Part shown: positions 15,718 to 24,817 of the stretch, one piece after another
How positions within the stretch are numbered: position 1 is the stretch's first letter
Layout: each line of letters begins with the position of its first letter
Assembly (NCBI GenBank): GCA_016703785.1
Contig: JADJBM010000011.1
Coordinates: 120,494 to 184,493 of the forward strand
Direction of reading: 5' to 3'
Length of the DNA: 64,000 nt
From: Betaproteobacteria bacterium
GTDB lineage: Bacteria > Pseudomonadota > Gammaproteobacteria > Burkholderiales > Rhodocyclaceae
Notes under the pieces: generated by a model
What the model was told of the DNA's origin: nothing
The model's database searches: none
What the model saw: only the letters and a program-made list of their open reading frames with translations
Made by a program: the position numbers and the translations under genes

Positions 15718-16041
15718 ATGAGATATGGCTACAAACCGCCTGAAGGAACGGAACCCAGCCTGCTTGGCAGGGTGGTGGGCGTCGCCGCGGGCGCAGTGCT
15801 TCTCATAGCTGCGCTGATGTTCTCCGTCGTGATATTCGCCTTCGCGCTGGCAGCCGGGCTGCTGGCCTGGGGCTTCTTGTGGTGGAAGACGCGGGAACTG
15901 CGTCGCCAGATGCGCGAACAAATGGAGGCGCAACAGATGGGGCAAGGCAGCGAACCGTATGGAAGCGCGCCCCCGCAGGGCGGACGGATCATCGAGGGCG
16001 AAGTGATCCACGACGAAGGGAATGGCGATCGCCATCGCTGA
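15718..16041 (+). CDS. Small two-helix membrane protein of unknown function
   Basis: 107 residues. Two adjacent hydrophobic segments (about 20-42 and 44-58, ending AWGFLWWKTRELRRQ) are followed by a charged, Gln-rich region and a tail with GGRIIEGEVIHDE. The IIEGEVI tail recurs in short betaproteobacterial membrane proteins I cannot name. It starts 17 bases after the CorC-family stop and lies just before the prfB promoter, so it is probably the last gene of that operon. Confidence 0.7.
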   Translation: MRYGYKPPEGTEPSLLGRVVGVAAGAVLLIAALMFSVVIFAFALAAGLLAWGFLWWKTRELRRQMREQMEAQQMGQGSEPYGSAPPQGGRIIEGEVIHDEGNGDRHR

Positions 16042-16066
16042 GACGGGTCCGGACTGCTCCCTGCTG

Positions 16067-16072
16067 TATAAT
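16067..16072 (+). promoter_or_regulatory. Candidate -10 box for prfB
   Basis: TATAAT, a perfect -10 hexamer, lies 25 bases before the prfB start codon. No convincing -35 was found at the usual spacing. Confidence 0.45.
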
Positions 16073-16096
16073 TTACCGTTTTGGATTTGCCCCGAC

Positions 16097-17201
16097 ATGG
16101 AAGCCGAACGCATCAACAGCCTCTCCAATCGCCTCACGGACCTGCACGCGCGCGAGCAGGATCTGCGGAGGTATCTTTGACTTCGATGCCAAGCAATCCA
16201 AGCTGAACGAAGTCGCCCGGGCCCTCGAAGACCCGGCCGTCTGGAATGACGCGGCCCGCGCCCAGGAGCTTGGCCGCGAAAAGAAATCCCTCGAAGGCGT
16301 CGTCGTCGCGCTGAGCGGCATCGACCAGGGCCTGCGCGACTCGCGCGAACTGTTCGAGATGGCGCGCGGCGAGAACGACGACGAGACGCTGATCGCCGTC
16401 GAGTCCGATGCAGCCAAGCTCGACAAGCAGGTCGCGGCGCTCGAGTTCCGCCGCATGTTCTCCAACCCGGCGGATCCCAACAACTGCTTCCTGGACATCC
16501 AGGCCGGCGCCGGCGGCACCGAGGCGCAGGACTGGGCCTCCATGCTGCTGCGCATGTACCTGCGCTACACCGAGCGCAAGGGCTTCCAGGTCGAAGTGCT
16601 GGAGGAATCCGAGGGCGAGGTCGCCGGCATCAAGACCGCCACGCTGAAGGTCTCCGGCGAATACGCCTACGGCCACCTGCGCACCGAAACCGGCATCCAC
16701 CGCCTGGTGCGCAAGTCGCCCTACGATTCCAATGCGCGGCGCCACACCTCGTTCGCCAGCGTCTTCGTCTATCCCGAGGTGGACGACTCGATCGACATCG
16801 AGATCAACCCGGCCGACCTGCGCATCGACACCTTCCGCGCCTCAGGCGCCGGCGGCCAGCACGTGAACAAGACCGAGTCGGCCATCCGCATCACGCACGC
16901 CCCGTCCGGCATCGTCGTGCAGTGCCAGAACGACCGCTCGCAGCACCGCAACAAGGCCGAGGCGATGGCCATGCTGAAGTCCCGCATGTACGAAGCCGAG
17001 CTGCGCAAGCGCCAGGCCGCGGCGCAGCAGGTGGAGGATGCCAAGACCGACATCGGCTGGGGCCACCAGATCCGCTCCTACGTGCTCGACCAGTCGCGCA
17101 TCAAGGACCTGCGCACCAACGTGGAATTCGGCAATACCCAGGCCGTGCTCGACGGCGACCTCGACGATTTCATCGAAGCCAGTTTGAAACAGGGCGTCTA
17201 A
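16097..17201 (+). CDS. prfB: Peptide chain release factor RF2 (programmed +1 frameshift)
   Basis: RF2 ends translation at UGA and UAA. The first frame runs from ATG 16097 for 27 codons to an in-frame TGA (16178-16180); the protein continues in the +1 frame from GAC at 16179, as in classical RF2 autoregulation. The GGQ hydrolysis motif is present (RASGAGGQHVNKTES), with Ala rather than the Thr of E. coli K-12 before it. The codon-reading tripeptide is Ser-Pro-Tyr (RKSPYDSN) where RF2 normally has Ser-Pro-Phe. Total length is 367 residues. It is followed 12 bases on by lysS, the usual prfB-lysS pair. Confidence 0.95.
16166..16181 (+). promoter_or_regulatory. prfB programmed frameshift site
   Basis: An internal Shine-Dalgarno-like GGAGG (16166-16170) sits just upstream of TAT-CTT-TGA-C. 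The ribosome slips from CTT to TTT when RF2 is scarce, so RF2 controls its own level. Spacing and sequence match the known element. Confidence 0.95.
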
Positions 17202-17212
17202 GGAAAACAACC

Positions 17213-18715
17213 ATGAGCGAACAAACTCCGCTGCCCCAGGACGAAAACCAGATCATCGCCGAGCGACGCGAGAAGCTGGCGAAGCTGCGCGCCGAAGGTG
17301 TCGCCTTTCCCAACGACTTCCTGCGCGAGAACACCGCCGAGAAACTTGACGAGTTGTACGGCGAGAAAACACGCGAGGAGCTGGAAGCCCAACCGGTGGA
17401 TGTCTGCGTCGCCGGCCGCATCATGCTGAAGCGCGTCATGGGCAAGGCCTCCTTCGCCACCATCCAGGACCTCTCCGGCCGCATCCAGCTCTACGTCAGC
17501 AACGACGGCACGGGCGAAGCGGTGCACGGCGCCTTCAAGCACTGGGACATCGGCGACATCGTCGGCGCGCGCGGCACGCTGTTCAAGACCAAGACCGGCG
17601 AGCTGACCATCAATGTCGGCGAACTGCGTCTGCTCACCAAGTCGCTGCGCCCGCTGCCGGAGAAATTCCATGGCCTCACCGACACCGAGCAGAAGGTGCG
17701 CCAGCGCCACCTCGACCTCATCACCAACGAGCGCTCGCGCTGGGTTTTCGCCGCGCGCTCGCGCCTGGTGCAGTCGATCCGCGGCTACATGACCGGACAC
17801 GGCTTCCTCGAGGTGGAAACGCCGATGATGCACGCCATCCCCGGCGGCGCCTCGGCCAAGCCCTTCAAGACGCATCACAACGCGCTGGACATGGAACTGT
17901 TCCTGCGCATCGCGCCGGAGCTGTATCTGAAGCGCCTGGTGGTGGGCGGTTTCGAGAAGGTGTTCGAGATCAACCGCAACTTCCGCAACGAAGGCATCTC
18001 GACGCGCCACAACCCCGAGTTCACCATGATGGAGTTCTACGAGGCCTACTCGGACTACAAGCTGCTCATGAACTTCACCGAGGGCCTGCTGCGCCATGCC
18101 GCGCGCGAAGCGTTCGGCAGCGAGACTTTCGAGTACCAGGGGCGCGCGCTCGACTTCGCCAAGCCCTTCGCCAGGATGACGCTCGCCGAGGCGGTGCACA
18201 AGCACCACCCGGGCTATTCGATGGAACAGCTCAACGACACGGCCTGGCTGCGCGAGCGGCTCGGCGGAATGCATGTCGAGGCGGCGCCCCATCTGGGGCT
18301 CGGCGCCCTGCAACTGCTGATGTTCGAGGAAACCACCGAAGCGGAGTTGTGGGACCCGACCTACATCATCGACTATCCGGCCGAAGTCTCACCGCTGGCG
18401 CGCCGCTCGGACGCCAACCCCGAGATCGCCGAGCGTTTCGAACTGTTCATCGTCGGTCGCGAGATCGCCAACGGCTTCTCGGAGTTGAACGATCCGGAAG
18501 ACCAGGCCGCGCGCTTCCTCGAGCAGGTCAAGGCCAAGGAAGCCGGCGACGAGGAGGCCATGTTCTACGATGCCGACTACATCCGCGCGCTGGAGTACGG
18601 CCTGCCGCCGACGGCCGGCTGCGGCGTCGGCATCGACCGGCTCATCATGCTGCTGACGGATTGCCCGAACATTCGCGACGTCATCCTGTTTCCGCAGATG
18701 CGGCGTGAGATGTAA
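17213..18715 (+). CDS. lysS: Lysyl-tRNA synthetase, class II
   Basis: A 500-residue class IIb synthetase. The N-terminal OB anticodon-binding fold has VAGRIMLKRVMGKASFATIQD. Motif 2 is FEINRNFRNEGISTRHNPEFTMMEFYEAY (split here as FEINRNFRNEG and STRHNPEFTMME), and motif 3 is GCGVGIDRLIMLLTD. It charges tRNA-Lys. The start MSEQTPLPQDEN has AGGAAA upstream and lies 12 bases after prfB. Confidence 0.96.
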   Translation: MSEQTPLPQDENQIIAERREKLAKLRAEGVAFPNDFLRENTAEKLDELYGEKTREELEAQPVDVCVAGRIMLKRVMGKASFATIQDLSGRIQLYVSNDGTGEAVHGAFKHWDIGDIVGARGTLFKTKTGELTINVGELRLLTKSLRPLPEKFHGLTDTEQKVRQRHLDLITNERSRWVFAARSRLVQSIRGYMTGHGFLEVETPMMHAIPGGASAKPFKTHHNALDMELFLRIAPELYLKRLVVGGFEKVFEINRNFRNEGISTRHNPEFTMMEFYEAYSDYKLLMNFTEGLLRHAAREAFGSETFEYQGRALDFAKPFARMTLAEAVHKHHPGYSMEQLNDTAWLRERLGGMHVEAAPHLGLGALQLLMFEETTEAELWDPTYIIDYPAEVSPLARRSDANPEIAERFELFIVGREIANGFSELNDPEDQAARFLEQVKAKEAGDEEAMFYDADYIRALEYGLPPTAGCGVGIDRLIMLLTDCPNIRDVILFPQMRREM

Positions 18716-18788
18716 GGAATTGTTTCTTCCGTCAGCCGATGCCCCCTTGATGCGTTATTTCCACTGAAGTCCCAACCAGGAGAACAGT

Positions 18789-19484
18789 ATGGAAACCCCT
18801 GCAAACGGCAACAGACTACATCCCCTTATCTGGGTCGCGGCCATCGCCGTGATCCTGCTCTCGGCCGCCGGCATCGGCGCCATTTTCGGTGTGATCCCAA
18901 CGGCTGAGAGCACCTCCAGGCCAGCCGAACCGGTCGCTGTAGCCGCTCCGGCGCCTGCTGCTGCCCCCGCCGCGCCTGCGGTTGCCGCGGCACCGGCCGT
19001 CGCGCCCAAGGCCGAGCCACAGGCCGCCCCGGCACCTAAGCCCGCACCCAAGCCTAAAGCCGTCGCCAAGGCACCCGAACCGAAGCCGGAGCCGGCCCCG
19101 CAAGCGGCACCGGTCGCCACCCCGCCCGCGCCCCCCCCCGCGCCGGCAATCTGCTTGAACTGCGGCACCATCGATTCGGTGCGAGAGATCGAGCAGAAGG
19201 GTGAAGGCACAGGCATCGGCGCCGTCGGCGGCGCCGTCGTCGGTGGCCTGCTCGGCAACCAGATCGGCAAGGGCACCGGCAAGACGGTGGCCACCGTGGT
19301 CGGCGCGGCGGGCGGCGGCTATGCCGGCCACCAGGTCGAGAAGCATGTCCGCTCCACGAAAAAATATGAAGTTCTCGTCCGCTTCGAAGACGGCGCCTCG
19401 CGCACGTTCATGTTCGACTCCCAGCCGTCCTGGCGCATTGGCGACCGGGTGAAGGTCGACAACAACGTCATCATGGCGCGTTGA
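18789..19484 (+). CDS. Glycine-zipper 2TM domain protein with Ala/Pro-rich linker
   Basis: 231 residues. One N-terminal transmembrane helix (about 11-33) is followed by a long Ala/Pro/Lys linker (about 38-120), then a Cys pair (CLNCGTIDS) and a glycine-zipper segment (GAVGGAVVGGLLGNQIG). The end, KYEVLVRFEDGASRTF, is as in the 17-kDa surface antigen/SlyB-type family. Such proteins span the periplasm or insert in the outer envelope; the exact role is unknown. Strong translation signal ACCAGGAG lies upstream of the ATG. The stop overlaps the TTG start of mnmC. Confidence 0.83.
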   Translation: METPANGNRLHPLIWVAAIAVILLSAAGIGAIFGVIPTAESTSRPAEPVAVAAPAPAAAPAAPAVAAAPAVAPKAEPQAAPAPKPAPKPKAVAKAPEPKPEPAPQAAPVATPPAPPPAPAICLNCGTIDSVREIEQKGEGTGIGAVGGAVVGGLLGNQIGKGTGKTVATVVGAAGGGYAGHQVEKHVRSTKKYEVLVRFEDGASRTFMFDSQPSWRIGDRVKVDNNVIMAR

Positions 19485-21319
19485 TCCGTCCCATCCAACC
19501 TGCCGCGCCAGCCTTCCGGGACGGCGCGGCCTTCAGCGAAAGCTACAACGACCCCTACTGGTCGCTGGATGGCGGGCTCGACGAGACCCGCCATGTTTTT
19601 CTCTCCGGCAACGATCTCCCCGCGCGCTGGCAATCGCGCGAACGCTTCACGATCCTCGAAACCGGCTTCGGCTCTGGCCTGAATTTCCTCTGCGCATGGC
19701 AACACTTTCGCGAGACGGCTCGGCCCGAAGCGCGCCTGCATTACCTCTCGGTCGACAAGCATCCATTCCGCCGTGAGAACCTCGAAAGCCTGTACCGCAG
19801 TTGGCCGGAACTCGAGCGCCTAGGCCACGCCCTGCTTGAACGCTATCCCCCGCTCATCCCCGGCTTCCACCGCCTGCATCTCGACGGCGGCCGCGTCAGC
19901 CTGACCTTGTTGTGGGGCGAAGCGACGGAAATGCTGGCGCAGCTCGAGGCGCAAGTCGATGCCTTCTTCCTCGACGGCTTCGCCCCGTCACGCAACCCAG
20001 ACATGTGGAGCGAGGCATTGTTCGCGCAACTCGCGCGGCTGGCTGCGCCGGGCGCCACCTTCGCCACCTACACCGCCGCGGGGAAAGTCAGCCGCTGCAT
20101 GACGGCGGCCGGGTTCGCCGTGGGCAAACAGCCGGGCTTCGGCCGCAAGCGCGAGATGCTCGCGGGCCGTTTTGCCGGCACGGAACATGCGGAACCTGCG
20201 AAAGAACGGCGTGCCATCGTGATCGGCGGCGGCATCGCCGGCACGCTGGTGGCCGAGCGACTCGCCGCGCGCGGCTGGACCATCGATCTCATCGAGCGGC
20301 GCGACGGCCTGGCGCGCGAGACTTCGGGCAACCCGGCCGGCGTGCTGCAGCCGGTGCCCTCTGCAGACTGGAACCGCCTGTCGCGCCTGACGCTCGCCGG
20401 CTTCCATTACGCACTGCGCCGACTGCAGGATTACTCGACTGATCCCGCTCTCACCTGGCAACCATGCGGCGTACTGCGCCTGGCTCGCGACGAGAAGCAG
20501 GTCGAGCGACAGCAGCGCATCGCCGAGTCCGGCTTGTTCCCGCCGGAGGTGCTGCGCTGGGTTGATGCCGAAGAAGCCTCGGCCTTGGCCGGCTGGCGCG
20601 TGCCAGCGCCGGGGTGGTGGTTTCCTCAGGGCGGATGGGTGCATCCGCCGAGCCTGTGCGACGCCGCCCTGCACACTGCAGGCAACGCCGTGCGCCTGCA
20701 TGCGCAACGCGAGGTCGCCGATCTCGCGCGCACAGATGGCGGCTGGCGCGCCCTGGACGGCTCAGGCCAGGTCATCGCCGAGGCGCCCGTGGCAATCCTC
20801 GCCAACGGATATCTGGCGTGTCGCTTCAAGGTATCGGCCGCGCTGCCGCTGCGCCCGGTGCGCGGCCAGGTCACCTGCATCCCGGCCGGGCCGGGCCGCG
20901 CCATCAACGTAGTGGTGTCGCGAGAAGGCTATGTCACGCCAGCAACATCCTTCGGCGTGCACGTCGTTGGCGCCACTTACGAGGAAGGCTCGACGGATAC
21001 GCTGGCACGGGAAGAAGACCACCGCGCCAATTTGGAGCGATTGAATAAACTGCTGCCTGATTTCGCTGCTACGGTGGATCCGGCGCGGGTGGCGGGGCGC
21101 GCTGGCATCCGCACGGTGGGCCCGGATCGCCTGCCGCTGGTCGGTGCCATTCCAGGAAAAGAGGGATTGTTCGGCCTGCTCGGCCTGGGCTCGCGCGGCC
21201 TCGTCTATGCACCGCTGGCGGCGGAACTACTTGCCAGCGCCATCGAAGGCGAACCGCTGCCGATCGAACGTGATCTGGCGACGGGTCTCACGCCGGCTGC
21301 TCGGCTAAATATGTCTTGA
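19481..21319 (+). CDS. mnmC: Bifunctional tRNA mnm5s2U34 methyltransferase / FAD-dependent oxidoreductase MnmC
   Basis: A 612-residue enzyme completing mnm5(s2)U at the wobble position of tRNAs. The N-terminal methyltransferase (about 1-235) has LETGFGSGLNFLCAW and FFLDGFAPSRNPDMWS. The C-terminal FAD domain has VIGGGIAGTLVAERLAARGW and the glycine-oxidase-like GIRTVGPDRLPLVGAIP. A TTG start overlapping the previous TGA gives an N-terminus (IQPAAPAF...DETRHVFLSG) that aligns with the family; no ATG fits. The 3' end overlaps convergent gltX by 15 bases. Confidence 0.93.
   Translation: MIRPIQPAAPAFRDGAAFSESYNDPYWSLDGGLDETRHVFLSGNDLPARWQSRERFTILETGFGSGLNFLCAWQHFRETARPEARLHYLSVDKHPFRRENLESLYRSWPELERLGHALLERYPPLIPGFHRLHLDGGRVSLTLLWGEATEMLAQLEAQVDAFFLDGFAPSRNPDMWSEALFAQLARLAAPGATFATYTAAGKVSRCMTAAGFAVGKQPGFGRKREMLAGRFAGTEHAEPAKERRAIVIGGGIAGTLVAERLAARGWTIDLIERRDGLARETSGNPAGVLQPVPSADWNRLSRLTLAGFHYALRRLQDYSTDPALTWQPCGVLRLARDEKQVERQQRIAESGLFPPEVLRWVDAEEASALAGWRVPAPGWWFPQGGWVHPPSLCDAALHTAGNAVRLHAQREVADLARTDGGWRALDGSGQVIAEAPVAILANGYLACRFKVSAALPLRPVRGQVTCIPAGPGRAINVVVSREGYVTPATSFGVHVVGATYEEGSTDTLAREEDHRANLERLNKLLPDFAATVDPARVAGRAGIRTVGPDRLPLVGAIPGKEGLFGLLGLGSRGLVYAPLAAELLASAIEGEPLPIERDLATGLTPAARLNMS
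20084..20107 (+). repeat. Dispersed bipartite motif, copy 7
   Basis: AAAGTCAG, spacer CCGCTGCATG, ACGGCG. Exact, in the sense strand of mnmC where it encodes KVSRCMTAA. Confidence 0.8.
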
Positions 21320-22693
21320 AAGCCGCGCCAGCACGACGTCGCGACCGAAGGCCCCCAGCACGGCGTCAATGGCCGGCGTCTGCGTCTGGCCGATGAGCAC
21401 CACGCGCAAGGGAATCGCCAGTTGCGGAAATCTCATGCCACGTGCGGCGACGACATCCTTCAACGCCTGGCTGATCTGCGCTTTTTCCCACACCGCCGTC
21501 TCCAGCCGGGTATGCAGGTCGCGCAGTGCACCGCACGCCGCCTCGGTGACATGCTGTGCCAGCAGCTCGGCGCCGGGATAGACCTCGACGTAGAACGGCT
21601 CGACGGCATCGGCCAGCTCGTTCAGCGTGGACACGCGATCCTTGTATAACGTGACCACCCCGGCCAGATCCGGGCCGGCGGCGACCCCGATGCCGCGCGC
21701 AGACAACCGCGGCGCCACCGCCTCAGCCAGCAAGCGGTCATCACGCACCTTGAGGTATTGCTGATTGAGCCAGGCCAGCTTCTCCGGGTTGAACTGCGCC
21801 GGCGAGCGGCTGATGTGCTCGAGGTCGAACCAGTCGACGAACTGCTCGAGCGAAAACACCTCATCGTTGCCGTGCGACCAGCCCAGCCGCGCCAGGTAGT
21901 TGAGCAGCGCCTCTGGCAGGAAGCCGTCTTCGGCATACTGCATCACCGACACCGCGCCGTGGCGCTTGGAGAGGCGCTCGCCGTCGGCGCCGAGGATCAT
22001 CGGCACGTGGGCGAAGAAGGGAATCGGCGCGCCCAGCGCGCGGTAGATGTTGATCTGGCGCGGCGTGTTGTTCACGTGGTCGTCGCCGCGGATGCAATGC
22101 GTGATGGCCATGTCGAGATCGTCCACCACCACGCCGAAATTGTAGGTCGGCACGCCATCGGCGCGCAGCAGGACAAGGTCGTCCAGCTCGGCGTTGGCGA
22201 TCTCGATGCGGCCCTTGACGAGATCATCCCATGCCACCACGCCTTCGTCGGGGTTGCGGAAGCGCAGGATCGGCTTGACGTCGGCCGGCGGCGTCTTGCC
22301 CTTGGCGTTCTCCGGCCGCCAGCGGCCGTCGTAGCGCGGCTTCTCGCCGCGGGCGCGCTGCGCCTCGCGCAGGGCGTCGAGCTCCTCCTTGCTGGCATAG
22401 CACCAGTAGGCATGGCCCGCCTTGACCAGTTGCTGTGCCACTTCTGCGTAGCGCGCCAGGCGCTGCATCTGGTAGAACGGCCCCTCGTCCAGGTCGAGGC
22501 CCAGCCAGCGCATGCCGTCGAGGATGGCGTCGATGGAGGCCTGCGTCGAGCGCTCGATGTCGGTGTCCTCGATGCGCAGGATGAAGCTGCCGCCATGCTT
22601 GCGCGCATAGGCCCATGAATACAGCGCCGTGCGGGCGCCGCCGACGTGGAGGTAGCCGGTCGGGCTGGGGGCGAATCGGGTACGGACGGTCAT
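21305..22693 (-). CDS. gltX: Glutamyl-tRNA synthetase
   Basis: A 462-residue class I synthetase. The HIGH-type motif lies in RFAPSPTGYLHVGGART, the KMSKS loop is LSKRHGAVSV, and a C-terminal anticodon-binding domain follows. It charges tRNA-Glu. The start is MTVRTRFAPS, since the earlier in-frame ATGs only add residues with no family counterpart. It diverges from the tRNA-Val gene. Confidence 0.95.
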   Translation of the reverse strand: MTVRTRFAPSPTGYLHVGGARTALYSWAYARKHGGSFILRIEDTDIERSTQASIDAILDGMRWLGLDLDEGPFYQMQRLARYAEVAQQLVKAGHAYWCYASKEELDALREAQRARGEKPRYDGRWRPENAKGKTPPADVKPILRFRNPDEGVVAWDDLVKGRIEIANAELDDLVLLRADGVPTYNFGVVVDDLDMAITHCIRGDDHVNNTPRQINIYRALGAPIPFFAHVPMILGADGERLSKRHGAVSVMQYAEDGFLPEALLNYLARLGWSHGNDEVFSLEQFVDWFDLEHISRSPAQFNPEKLAWLNQQYLKVRDDRLLAEAVAPRLSARGIGVAAGPDLAGVVTLYKDRVSTLNELADAVEPFYVEVYPGAELLAQHVTEAACGALRDLHTRLETAVWEKAQISQALKDVVAARGMRFPQLAIPLRVVLIGQTQTPAIDAVLGAFGRDVVLARLSRHI

Positions 22694-22756
22694 GCTGCAG
22701 GCACCAGCGGGAAAAGGCGACATTTTAAGCGATACGCCAGCCAAGCCCGGTGTAAA

Positions 22757-22785
22757 TTGACCGAAACCGCCCCCTGTGGGAAAAT
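22757..22785 (+). promoter_or_regulatory. Candidate promoter of tRNA-Val
   Basis: TTGACC, 17-base spacer, GAAAAT. The -35 is five of six and the -10 four of six consensus bases, ending 14 bases before the mature tRNA. Confidence 0.5.
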
Positions 22786-22799
22786 GCGCGCCTTCTATC

Positions 22800-22874
22800 G
22801 GGCGGCTAGCTCAGCGGTAGAGCACTGCCTTCACACGGCAGGGGTCACAGGTTCGAACCCTGTGCCGCCCACCA
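22800..22874 (+). tRNA. tRNA-Val (anticodon CAC)
   Basis: A complete cloverleaf of 75 bases. The acceptor pairs GGGCGGC with GCCGCCC, with discriminator A and an encoded CCA. The D-arm is TAGCTCAGCGGTAGAGCA, the anticodon stem CTGCC/GGCAG holds loop TTCACAC (CAC reads GUG), and the T-arm contains GGTTCGAACCC. Confidence 0.97.
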
Positions 22875-22884
22875 ATTCAGAACG

Positions 22885-22910
22885 GGCCTGCGACTTCGCA
22901 GGCCTTTTTT
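22885..22910 (+). terminator. Rho-independent terminator of tRNA-Val
   Basis: GGCCTGCG, loop ACTT, CGCAGGCC, then six T. A perfect 8-bp GC-rich stem 10 bases after the tRNA. Confidence 0.92.
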
Positions 22911-22914
22911 GCTT

Positions 22915-24750
22915 TCAGGAAAGTTTCTGTAGCGGAAAGAACAGCGGCAGCAGCACCGAATAGGCCGCCCACATGATGAGCAGGAGCGGCACGCCACCCT
23001 TGAGGAAGTCGGAGAAGCGGTAACCCGCGGCGCTCATCACCAGCAGGTTGGTCTGGTAGCCCATCGGCGTGGCGTAGGAGAAATTGGCGCCGAACAGCAC
23101 GGCGAGCACGAAGGGTTCGGGCGAGACGCCCATCTGCGCGGCGATGCTGGCAGCGATCGGCGTGCCGACGGCGGCAGCGGCGTTGTTCGAGACGAAGTTG
23201 GTGAATAGCGCGACCAGCAGCATCAATGACGAGAGCACGACGGTTGGCGACATACCGCCGACCAGCGACAGGTAGCCCTTTGCCAGCAGGTCAGTGCCGC
23301 CGGTGGCGGTGAGCGCGCTGCCGAGCGCCAGGCTGCTGACGACGATCAACACCACTTTGGAACTGAGCGCGCGGCCGACCTCGCGCCAGTCCAGGCAGCG
23401 CGTCGCCAGCATGAGCAGGACACCGGCGAGGGCGCTCACCGCGATCGGTACGAGCTTCGTCATGGCGGAGAGAACAACCAGCGCCATGATGGACAGCGCC
23501 AGCGGCGCACGCTCGCTGCGCGGTAGCGCCAGGCTGCCGTCAAGCACAAGGATGTCGGCCTGCTTGACCTGCTGCAGTGACTCTGCGGTGCCCTGCACCA
23601 GCAGCATGTCGCCCTGACGCAGGCGGATCTCAGCGATGTCCTCAGCCTTGCTCAGTTCCGATTGACCAGCCCTTTGCAGGCCGAGCACGATCAGTCCGAA
23701 GCGCTCGGCAAAGCGCTGGTTACGCAGCGTGCTGCCAAACAGTGGTGAAGATTCGGTGACGACGATTTCCGCCAGCTGCTGCTCCGCATGCTTCGCTTCC
23801 CCAACCTTGTCCTCTTCCTTGCCCTCCTCCTTGTCCTCGTCGAGGTCGTGCAGGCTGAAGCCGAGCACCGACTCGAATTCCTTCAGATTGGCGGGCGTAT
23901 CGCGCACCAGCAGGCGATCGCCCGGCTTGAGCTTGAGGGTCGGCAGTCGAGTCAGGCGCAAATCGTCGCCGCGCCGCACTTCCAGCACCGTCATGTTTCG
24001 GCCCGTCTTGGCGATGACCTCGGACAGGCTGGTTCCCTCCTTTAAAGCCTCTTCGTCGACATGTAGCCAAGCCTCGAAAATGCGCGGCTTGGTGTCCTGC
24101 ATGAGCGAGCCGTGATCGGGCAGCAGGTGCGGCAGCACCAGCCAGAGGTAGAGCACGCCGAAGATCGCTGCGATGGCCGCGACATGGATGAAATCCAGCA
24201 TCTCGAAACGGCGCAGGCCCAGGTCCGCCGCGATGGAGACGACCAGCAGGTTGGTCGAGGTACCGATGGTGGTGCCCATGCCGCCGACCAGCACAGCGTA
24301 GTTCATGGGCATGAGCAGGCGCGAAGGCGACTCGCCCGTGCGCAGCGCAATGCCGATGAGGATGGGCAGCATCACCACGACGATAGGCGTGTCGTTGACG
24401 AAGCCGCTCGCCATGGCGCAGCCGCACAGCATCAGCAGCATCGACAGGCGCGGGCGCTTCGACCACAGCGCCGCCATGCGCCGCGCCACCGGTTCCAGCG
24501 CGCCGGTCACCAGCAGGCCGCGACCCATGATCATCAGGCTGCAGATGGCCACCAGCGCCTCATGGCCGAAGCCGTGGAAGGCCTGCACCGGTTTGAAGGA
24601 CGGGTGCGGAAACAGCGTGAAGCCGACCACCAGCGCCACCAGCACGAACAGCGCCGTCGATTCGATGGAGACCTTTTCGGAAGCGAACAGGACGAAGGCC
24701 ACCAAAGTCAGCAGCATCACCGCCAGGGTATGGGGGTCAATTCCGCTCAT
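22915..24750 (-). CDS. SLC13/DASS-type anion transporter with two RCK_C (TrkA-C) domains
   Basis: A 611-residue inner-membrane transporter. N-terminal helices contain FVNDTPIVVVMLPI and the Asn/Thr loop GGMGTTIGTSTNLLV, typical of SLC13. A central soluble part (about 210-395) holds two TrkA-C domains (VRRGDDLRLTRLPTLKLKPGDRLLV is represented here by LKLKPGDRLLV, and the second by IRLRQGDMLLVQG). The C-terminal half repeats the loop as NFVSNNAAAAVGTPI. Substrates of this branch include sulfate, phosphate and dicarboxylates and cannot be chosen by sequence. It faces the tRNA terminator. Confidence 0.87.
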   Translation of the reverse strand: MSGIDPHTLAVMLLTLVAFVLFASEKVSIESTALFVLVALVVGFTLFPHPSFKPVQAFHGFGHEALVAICSLMIMGRGLLVTGALEPVARRMAALWSKRPRLSMLLMLCGCAMASGFVNDTPIVVVMLPILIGIALRTGESPSRLLMPMNYAVLVGGMGTTIGTSTNLLVVSIAADLGLRRFEMLDFIHVAAIAAIFGVLYLWLVLPHLLPDHGSLMQDTKPRIFEAWLHVDEEALKEGTSLSEVIAKTGRNMTVLEVRRGDDLRLTRLPTLKLKPGDRLLVRDTPANLKEFESVLGFSLHDLDEDKEEGKEEDKVGEAKHAEQQLAEIVVTESSPLFGSTLRNQRFAERFGLIVLGLQRAGQSELSKAEDIAEIRLRQGDMLLVQGTAESLQQVKQADILVLDGSLALPRSERAPLALSIMALVVLSAMTKLVPIAVSALAGVLLMLATRCLDWREVGRALSSKVVLIVVSSLALGSALTATGGTDLLAKGYLSLVGGMSPTVVLSSLMLLVALFTNFVSNNAAAAVGTPIAASIAAQMGVSPEPFVLAVLFGANFSYATPMGYQTNLLVMSAAGYRFSDFLKGGVPLLLIMWAAYSVLLPLFFPLQKLS

Positions 24751-24817
24751 CGGTCATCATCCGAATGGGATTGCAGGGCATGTCCAGCCTATCCGCTTCA
24801 AATTACGCGCCGCACCC

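Noticed and set aside
15879..16178. Upstream extension of the prfB second frame to 15879
   Set aside because: It overlaps the small membrane protein gene and ignores the prfB ATG at 16097 and its programmed frameshift.
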